This document shows, piece by piece, positions 32,739 through 36,517 of a stretch of DNA of 36,517 nucleotides. The DNA lies in NCBI GenBank assembly GCA_902792795.1, contig CADBBB010000038.1:1-36517 (forward strand), given 5' to 3'. The notes under the pieces were generated by a model, which saw only the letters and a program-made list of their open reading frames with translations, searched no databases and was not told the DNA's origin. Both the position numbers and the translations under genes were made by a program. Source of the DNA: an uncultured Spirochaetaceae bacterium (GTDB lineage Bacteria; Spirochaetota; Spirochaetia; Treponematales; Treponemataceae). Each line of letters begins with the position of its first letter. Position 1 is the stretch's first letter.

Positions 32739-33218
32739 AACCTGCCCGCCGCGACTCATTGCTATAAGACCTGTCTTGGCGTATTCCAAAATGCCAAAGG
32801 GCTCAAGCAAGCGGATAAGGCTGTCGATTTTCGTCTCGCTGCCGGACGCTTCGACAATCACGCTGTCCAAGCCAACGTCAACGATATGAGCGCGGAAGAT
32901 TTCGCAAGTGCTTATGATTGTTTCGCGCTTGCTTCCGTCGGCCTTGACTTTAATCAAGGCGGTTTCGCGCTGGCAAGTGTCAGCGTCGCAGCGCTCGATG
33001 GAAATAACTTCGACCAATTTTGAAAGCTGCTTTTCGATTTGGTCAAGAATGCGGTCGTCGCCCATGACAACAATCGTCATGCGCGAAATCGCCTTGTCGC
33101 TTGTTTCGCAAACGGTAAGGCTGTCGATGTTGTAGCCGCGTCGGCTGAACAAGCCCGAAACGCGGCTCAAAACGCCCGCGTGGTTTTCCACCAAAACAGA
33201 AAGAACGAATTTTTGCAT
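32730..33218 (-). CDS. ilvN: Acetolactate synthase small (regulatory) subunit
   Basis: IlvN (IlvH) binds branched-chain amino acids and regulates the catalytic subunit IlvB, the first step of valine/leucine/isoleucine synthesis. The 162-aa protein has an N-terminal ACT domain, VLVENHAGVLSRVSGLFSRRGYNIDSL, and the usual C-terminal regulatory domain. No catalytic subunit is in the window. GGAGG at the end of the intergenic repeat precedes the start. It overlaps the convergent gene by 9 nt. Confidence 0.95.
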   Translation of the reverse strand: MQKFVLSVLVENHAGVLSRVSGLFSRRGYNIDSLTVCETSDKAISRMTIVVMGDDRILDQIEKQLSKLVEVISIERCDADTCQRETALIKVKADGSKRETIISTCEIFRAHIVDVGLDSVIVEASGSETKIDSLIRLLEPFGILEYAKTGLIAMSRGGQVLK

Positions 33219-33226
33219 ATCTATAA

Positions 33227-33407
33227 CCTCCTATCAACACCGCTGTCCGCGCGCGTTTGTTAACAAGCGCGGATGTTGCGGCTTATTGCCTAGCGCTCAC
33301 GAGAGCGCAAGTAAATAACTTCAATTTAGCAAAACGGCGGGCTAGCCCAGCCGTATGCGGCAATCCTATATTTTTAGGCTTGCCATCGATTTTTTTGCCG
33401 CTATTTA
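33227..33407 (-). repeat. Modular intergenic repeat, middle copy (aroF-pheA to ilvN)
   Basis: It starts at the stop codon of the upstream gene (TAA, then TAGCGGCAAA) and ends in GATAGGAGG, the ilvN ribosome binding site. It shares both end blocks with the other two copies and has a middle block with GGGCTAGCCCGCCGTTTTGC, TTATTTACTTGCGCTC and TAGGCAATAAGCCGCA that the gltB-gltD copy lacks. The TCCGCGC...GCGCGGA hairpin encloses the palindrome TTGTTAACAA. Confidence 0.85.
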
Positions 33408-35450
33408 CCTAGTTTCGGCGCTGTAAACGCCAAGCAAGCGGACGCCTTGCGCCGCCTTCACCAGCGCTTCCAAAACGCCGCTAACGTATTCAACGTTCCG
33501 CTCGTCGGGGCTAAGCTCCGCGTCCGCGTAAAAGTTGTACTTCCATGTCTCGCCGTGAACCGGCCGCGATTCCAAGCGCGTAAGGTTCAGCTTGTTCTTG
33601 TCAAAAACGCCAAGGCAATTGTAAAGGCTTCCCGGCTCGTTCTTTGTACTGAAGACAAAGGAAACCGCGTTGGGCTTGACCCCCTCCGCCTTTTGCGCCC
33701 TAAATGCCAGCGACGCGGCAAGGTCGCCCTTTTTGCGCGCCACAAAATGATTTGCCGCGATTACAAAAAAGCGCGTGTAGTTTTTCGGGTCGTCCTCAAT
33801 CGATTCCTCAATCACGCTAAGCTTGTAGTACTTGGCGTTGACCGCGCTGGCAATCGCGGCGTTGGAAGCAGAGCCGCTTTCGCCAACAAGTTTCGCCGCG
33901 CTCGCGGTGGAAACCGCGTCTATTTTGTTCCATTCGGAATGTTCCGCCAAAAAATTCGAGCACTGGGCAAAGCCCTGCGGATGCGAGTAAACAGACTTTA
34001 CGTCCGCGAGCGTCGCGCCCTTTACACCCAAAAGCGCGTGCTGAATTCTCAACGTGACGCTTGAAACAATGCTTACGTCTTCAAAGGCCGCCAAGTTGTC
34101 GTAGTTTTCGTAGACGGAACCCGCCAAGGAATTTTCAATCGGAACCATCCCGTAGTCCGCGCGGCCGTCCAAAACGCTTTGGAAAATTTCTCGGAAGGAA
34201 TCGACAGGAAGCGCTTCGGCCTCGCCGTCAAAGTGGCGCGCGATCGCTTGCTCGGCGTAGGCGCCCCGCTTTCCGCAAAAGGCCACCGCCAATTTTTGCG
34301 CGGACTTTTTCGAAGCGTTTTTTCCGCCGGCCGACGATTTTGCCGCCGCGCCATTGGCGGACTTTTTTCCCGCCGGCTTTACGCCAACAATTTTCGCGGG
34401 GCTTTCGTTTTTCCGCAAATGCGCCACTTCCCTTCCCAAAATCGGAGCGAAAGCGTCTATGTCGCGCATAAGCTTGTCAAACTGCTCCGGGTAAAGGGAT
34501 TGCGGACCGTCGCTCAAAGCCTTGTCGGGATTGCAATGCACTTCCACGATTATGCCGTCAGCGCCGGCAGCGACGGCGGCGAGCGCCATCGGGCTTACCT
34601 TGTCGCGGATTCCAAGCGCGTGGCTTGGGTCAACGATTATCGGAAGGTGGGTCAAGCCGCGCAAAATCGGAACGGCGCTCAAGTCCAACGTGTTGCGGGT
34701 GGCGCGTTCGTAGGTTCGGATTCCGCGCTCGCAAAGAATGACGTTCTCGCAGCCGCTTGACAAAAGGTATTCGGCGCTCATGAGCCATTCCTCTATCGTG
34801 GCGCTAAGGCCGCGCTTTAAGATCACCGGCTTGTTTATTTTTCCAAGGCGCTTGAGCATCTCAAAGTTTTGCATGTTGCGCGCGCCCACTTGGTAGCAGT
34901 CGATTCCGGCCTTTTGCATGGCGGGAATGTATTCGGCGGCCACGCATTCAGTCACTACAGGAAGGCCGTACTTGTCGCCGGCCTCCTTTAGTATTTTGCA
35001 GCCCTCCTCTCCCAAGCCTTGGAAGGAATATGGGCTGGTGCGCGGCTTGTAGGCTCCTCCGCGAAGGATTGTGGCGCCGCTTTCGGCGACGCGCTTGGCC
35101 ACCGCCATCATTTGCTCGCGGCTTTCCACCGCGCAGGGGCCGGCCATCGCGACAATCCGTTGGCCGCCGACGCGAATCAACTGGCCTGATGGAGCGGCGA
35201 TTTCAACGACGGAATTTTGGGGCTTGAATTCGCGGCTTGCCATTTTGTATGGCTTTGAAATCGGAATGACGCGCTCAACGCCGGGCAAAACCTCGACTTC
35301 GCGCGGATCCATTTTAAGGCGGCCCACGGCGGCGATGATCGTTTTTTCTTCGCCGGCGATTTCGTTGGTCTTAAAATTTTGGCTTCCCAGAAATTTCGAA
35401 AGCGCCTTTTTCTCTTCCGCAGAAATTCCGCTCTTTAATACAATTACCAT
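33405..35450 (-). CDS. aroF-pheA: DAHP synthase-prephenate dehydratase fusion (681 aa)
   Basis: Residues 1-340 are a type I-beta DAHP synthase (PEP plus erythrose 4-phosphate), with the ferredoxin-like N-terminal domain MVIVLKSG..., then MAGPCAVES, RGGAYKPRTSPYSFQG and DPSHALG. Residues 345-386 are an Ala/Lys/Ser/Gly linker. Residues 387 to about 575 are prephenate dehydratase (FCGKRGAYAEQA, VPIENSLAGSV, NYTRFFVI), and the end is an ACT domain with LTRLESRP, the phenylalanine-binding motif. So the entry step and the phenylalanine-specific step of the aromatic pathway are in one chain, probably both sensed by phenylalanine. The start at 35450 fits the family start; AGGAAAG precedes it. Confidence 0.92.
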   Translation of the reverse strand: MVIVLKSGISAEEKKALSKFLGSQNFKTNEIAGEEKTIIAAVGRLKMDPREVEVLPGVERVIPISKPYKMASREFKPQNSVVEIAAPSGQLIRVGGQRIVAMAGPCAVESREQMMAVAKRVAESGATILRGGAYKPRTSPYSFQGLGEEGCKILKEAGDKYGLPVVTECVAAEYIPAMQKAGIDCYQVGARNMQNFEMLKRLGKINKPVILKRGLSATIEEWLMSAEYLLSSGCENVILCERGIRTYERATRNTLDLSAVPILRGLTHLPIIVDPSHALGIRDKVSPMALAAVAAGADGIIVEVHCNPDKALSDGPQSLYPEQFDKLMRDIDAFAPILGREVAHLRKNESPAKIVGVKPAGKKSANGAAAKSSAGGKNASKKSAQKLAVAFCGKRGAYAEQAIARHFDGEAEALPVDSFREIFQSVLDGRADYGMVPIENSLAGSVYENYDNLAAFEDVSIVSSVTLRIQHALLGVKGATLADVKSVYSHPQGFAQCSNFLAEHSEWNKIDAVSTASAAKLVGESGSASNAAIASAVNAKYYKLSVIEESIEDDPKNYTRFFVIAANHFVARKKGDLAASLAFRAQKAEGVKPNAVSFVFSTKNEPGSLYNCLGVFDKNKLNLTRLESRPVHGETWKYNFYADAELSPDERNVEYVSGVLEALVKAAQGVRLLGVYSAETR

Positions 35451-35458
35451 AAAAAACT

Positions 35459-35701
35459 TTCCTATCAATACCGCTGTCCGCGCGCGTTTGTTAACAAGCG
35501 CGGATGTTATGTCGCATTGCTCCATTTTGCTAGTTGAAATTTATTCAACCATCCGCTTTCGCGGACAGGCAATGCGGCTTATTGCCTAGCACTCGCAAGA
35601 GCGCAAGTAAATAGCTTCATCTTTGCAAAACGGCGGGCTTGCCCGACCGTATGCGGCACCCCTGCAATCTTAGGCTTGACGCCGATTTTTTTTTGCCGCT
35701 A
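35459..35701 (-). repeat. Modular intergenic repeat, long copy (thrA to aroF-pheA)
   Basis: It begins with the thrA stop codon as TAGCGGCAAA and ends at the ribosome binding site of aroF-pheA (GATAGGAAAG). It has the same end blocks and middle block as the 33227-33407 copy, plus an extra insert of about 65 nt between AAGCCGCA and ACATCCGCGC, containing CTGTCCGCGAAAGCGGAT and CTAGCAAAATGGAG. Confidence 0.85.
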
Positions 35702-36517
35702 TCGTTCCGTGTTGAAGCTTACCGTGCGCAAAATGTCGCCAAAGACGCCGGCGGCGGTTACTCCCGCGCCCGCGCCGTAGCCGCGAACCGTAAGGGGAAT
35801 AGGTTGGTAGCGCGCCGTGTGGAACACAAAGGCGTTCTCGCCGCCCTTGACCGCGTACAAGGGGTCTTCGGGGCCGACTTCAAACATTCCGACGGTACAT
35901 TTTCCGTCTTGGACAGTGGCGCCCATGCGCAAAACCTTGTTCTGCTTTTTGAGCGCCTCAATCTTTTCCTTAAAGTAAGCGTCAACTTGCGGAAGCCGCT
36001 TCAAGAATTCCTCGGTGGAGCCGGAAGTGTCAAAGTCTTCGGGGAAGACTTTCAGAACCTGAACGTCTGAAAGCTCGATGTCATAGCCAGCCTCGCGCGC
36101 GATGATAAGGCCCTTGCGAGCGACGTCCATTCCGTTAAGGTCGTCGCGGGGGTCGGGCTCGGTGTAGCGCTTTTCCTTGGCTTCGATTACGGCCTGGCTA
36201 AAGGGAACGCCTTCGTCCAAGCGGCCAAAGATGTAAGAAAGCGAGCCTGACATGATTCCGGTAAAGCGCGTTAGCTTGTCGCCTGAGCGGAAAAGGTTTT
36301 GCAAAGTGTCGATGATCGGGAGGCCCGCGCCGACGTTTGTCTCGTACAAGAAGCGGCGGCGCTTTTTGTTGGCCGTCTTTCTAAGCTGCTTGTAAAAGTC
36401 CATCGACATAGAGTTGGCCCTCTTGTTGGGAGTGGCGATCGACATTCCAGCTTCCAAAATGTCAAGGTAGCGCTCGGGCAAGTCGTAGCTTGCGGTGCAG
36501 TCCACAAAGACAGGGTT
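35699..36517 (-). CDS. thrA: Bifunctional aspartokinase/homoserine dehydrogenase, C-terminal part (window edge)
   Basis: Only the homoserine dehydrogenase catalytic part is inside the window; the gene continues past the right edge. It has VDCTASYDLPERY, TPNKRANSMSMDFYKQL, YETNVGAGLPIIDTLQ, GIMSGSLSYIFGRLDEG, EPDPRDDLNGMDVARK and GYGAGAGVTAAGVF. The detailed agreement with ThrA/MetL-type enzymes, rather than single-domain Hom, suggests an N-terminal aspartokinase domain outside the window. It reduces aspartate semialdehyde to homoserine for threonine and methionine. It heads the presumed thrA-aroF-pheA-ilvN unit. Confidence 0.88.
   Translation of the reverse strand, partial: NPVFVDCTASYDLPERYLDILEAGMSIATPNKRANSMSMDFYKQLRKTANKKRRRFLYETNVGAGLPIIDTLQNLFRSGDKLTRFTGIMSGSLSYIFGRLDEGVPFSQAVIEAKEKRYTEPDPRDDLNGMDVARKGLIIAREAGYDIELSDVQVLKVFPEDFDTSGSTEEFLKRLPQVDAYFKEKIEALKKQNKVLRMGATVQDGKCTVGMFEVGPEDPLYAVKGGENAFVFHTARYQPIPLTVRGYGAGAGVTAAGVFGDILRTVSFNTER

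Noticed and set aside
33227..35701. Intergenic repeats as a CRISPR array or IS ends
   Set aside because: The copies are single, about 2 kb apart, lack spacers of constant length, and there is no transposase or Cas gene nearby.
1..36517. tRNA, rRNA or prophage genes
   Set aside because: I saw no cloverleaf with CCA end, no rRNA sequence and no phage structural or integrase gene.

Overview
The window reads as chromosome of a host-associated spirochaete, most likely Treponema or a close relative. This is an inference from gene content and protein style, since no rRNA or other marker is present. It is close to a complete ammonia-acquisition and nitrogen-assimilation island, followed by an amino-acid biosynthesis block. 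Coding density is high, translational overlaps are common, and I see no phage genes, insertion sequences, CRISPR arrays, rRNA or tRNA.

Layout. 1-793: promoter, attenuator leader and two small unrecognised membrane proteins. 822-5682 (+): urea ABC transporter urtA, a fused urtB-urtC permease, urtD, urtE. 5702-10616 (-): urease operon ureA-B-C-E-F-G-D, with ureC broken near its 3' end. 10749-18763 (-): asnB-gltB-gltD. 18970-22870 (-): type III glutamine synthetase glnN, then an ammonium channel fused to a PII signalling domain. 23240-29203 (+): carA, carB (interrupted), a compact type I glutamine synthetase and an ANTAR-domain RNA-binding regulator. 29345-32738: eda, apt (-), a pentapeptide-repeat protein, a metallo-beta-lactamase-fold protein and a hypothetical. 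32730-36517 (-): ilvN, a DAHP synthase-prephenate dehydratase fusion, and the 3' part of thrA.

How it works together. Urea is imported by Urt and hydrolysed by urease, or ammonium enters by Amt-PII. Two glutamine synthetases and GOGAT (GltBD) assimilate it, and AsnB and CarAB spend glutamine nitrogen. Seven nitrogen leaders carry eight copies of the same architecture: a small hairpin with a hexaloop of form A-A-N-G-R-N (A at position 1, G at position 4), whose 3' side overlaps or directly abuts a strong intrinsic terminator just upstream of the first gene's ribosome binding site. Where a promoter can be read, the predicted transcript begins 1-6 nt before the hairpin. A1/G4 hexaloops are the known RNA targets of ANTAR proteins, and an ANTAR gene sits directly downstream of glnA. 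The simplest reading is a dedicated nitrogen antitermination regulon governed by one local RNA-binding protein, including two unknown membrane proteins. glnN carries two such attenuators in series.

Other notable points: a three-copy modular intergenic repeat that often supplies the upstream stop codon and always reaches the downstream ribosome binding site; several gene fusions; matching internal deletion-plus-frameshift lesions in ureC and carB that may be assembly faults; and two promoters placed so that their transcripts would be leaderless.
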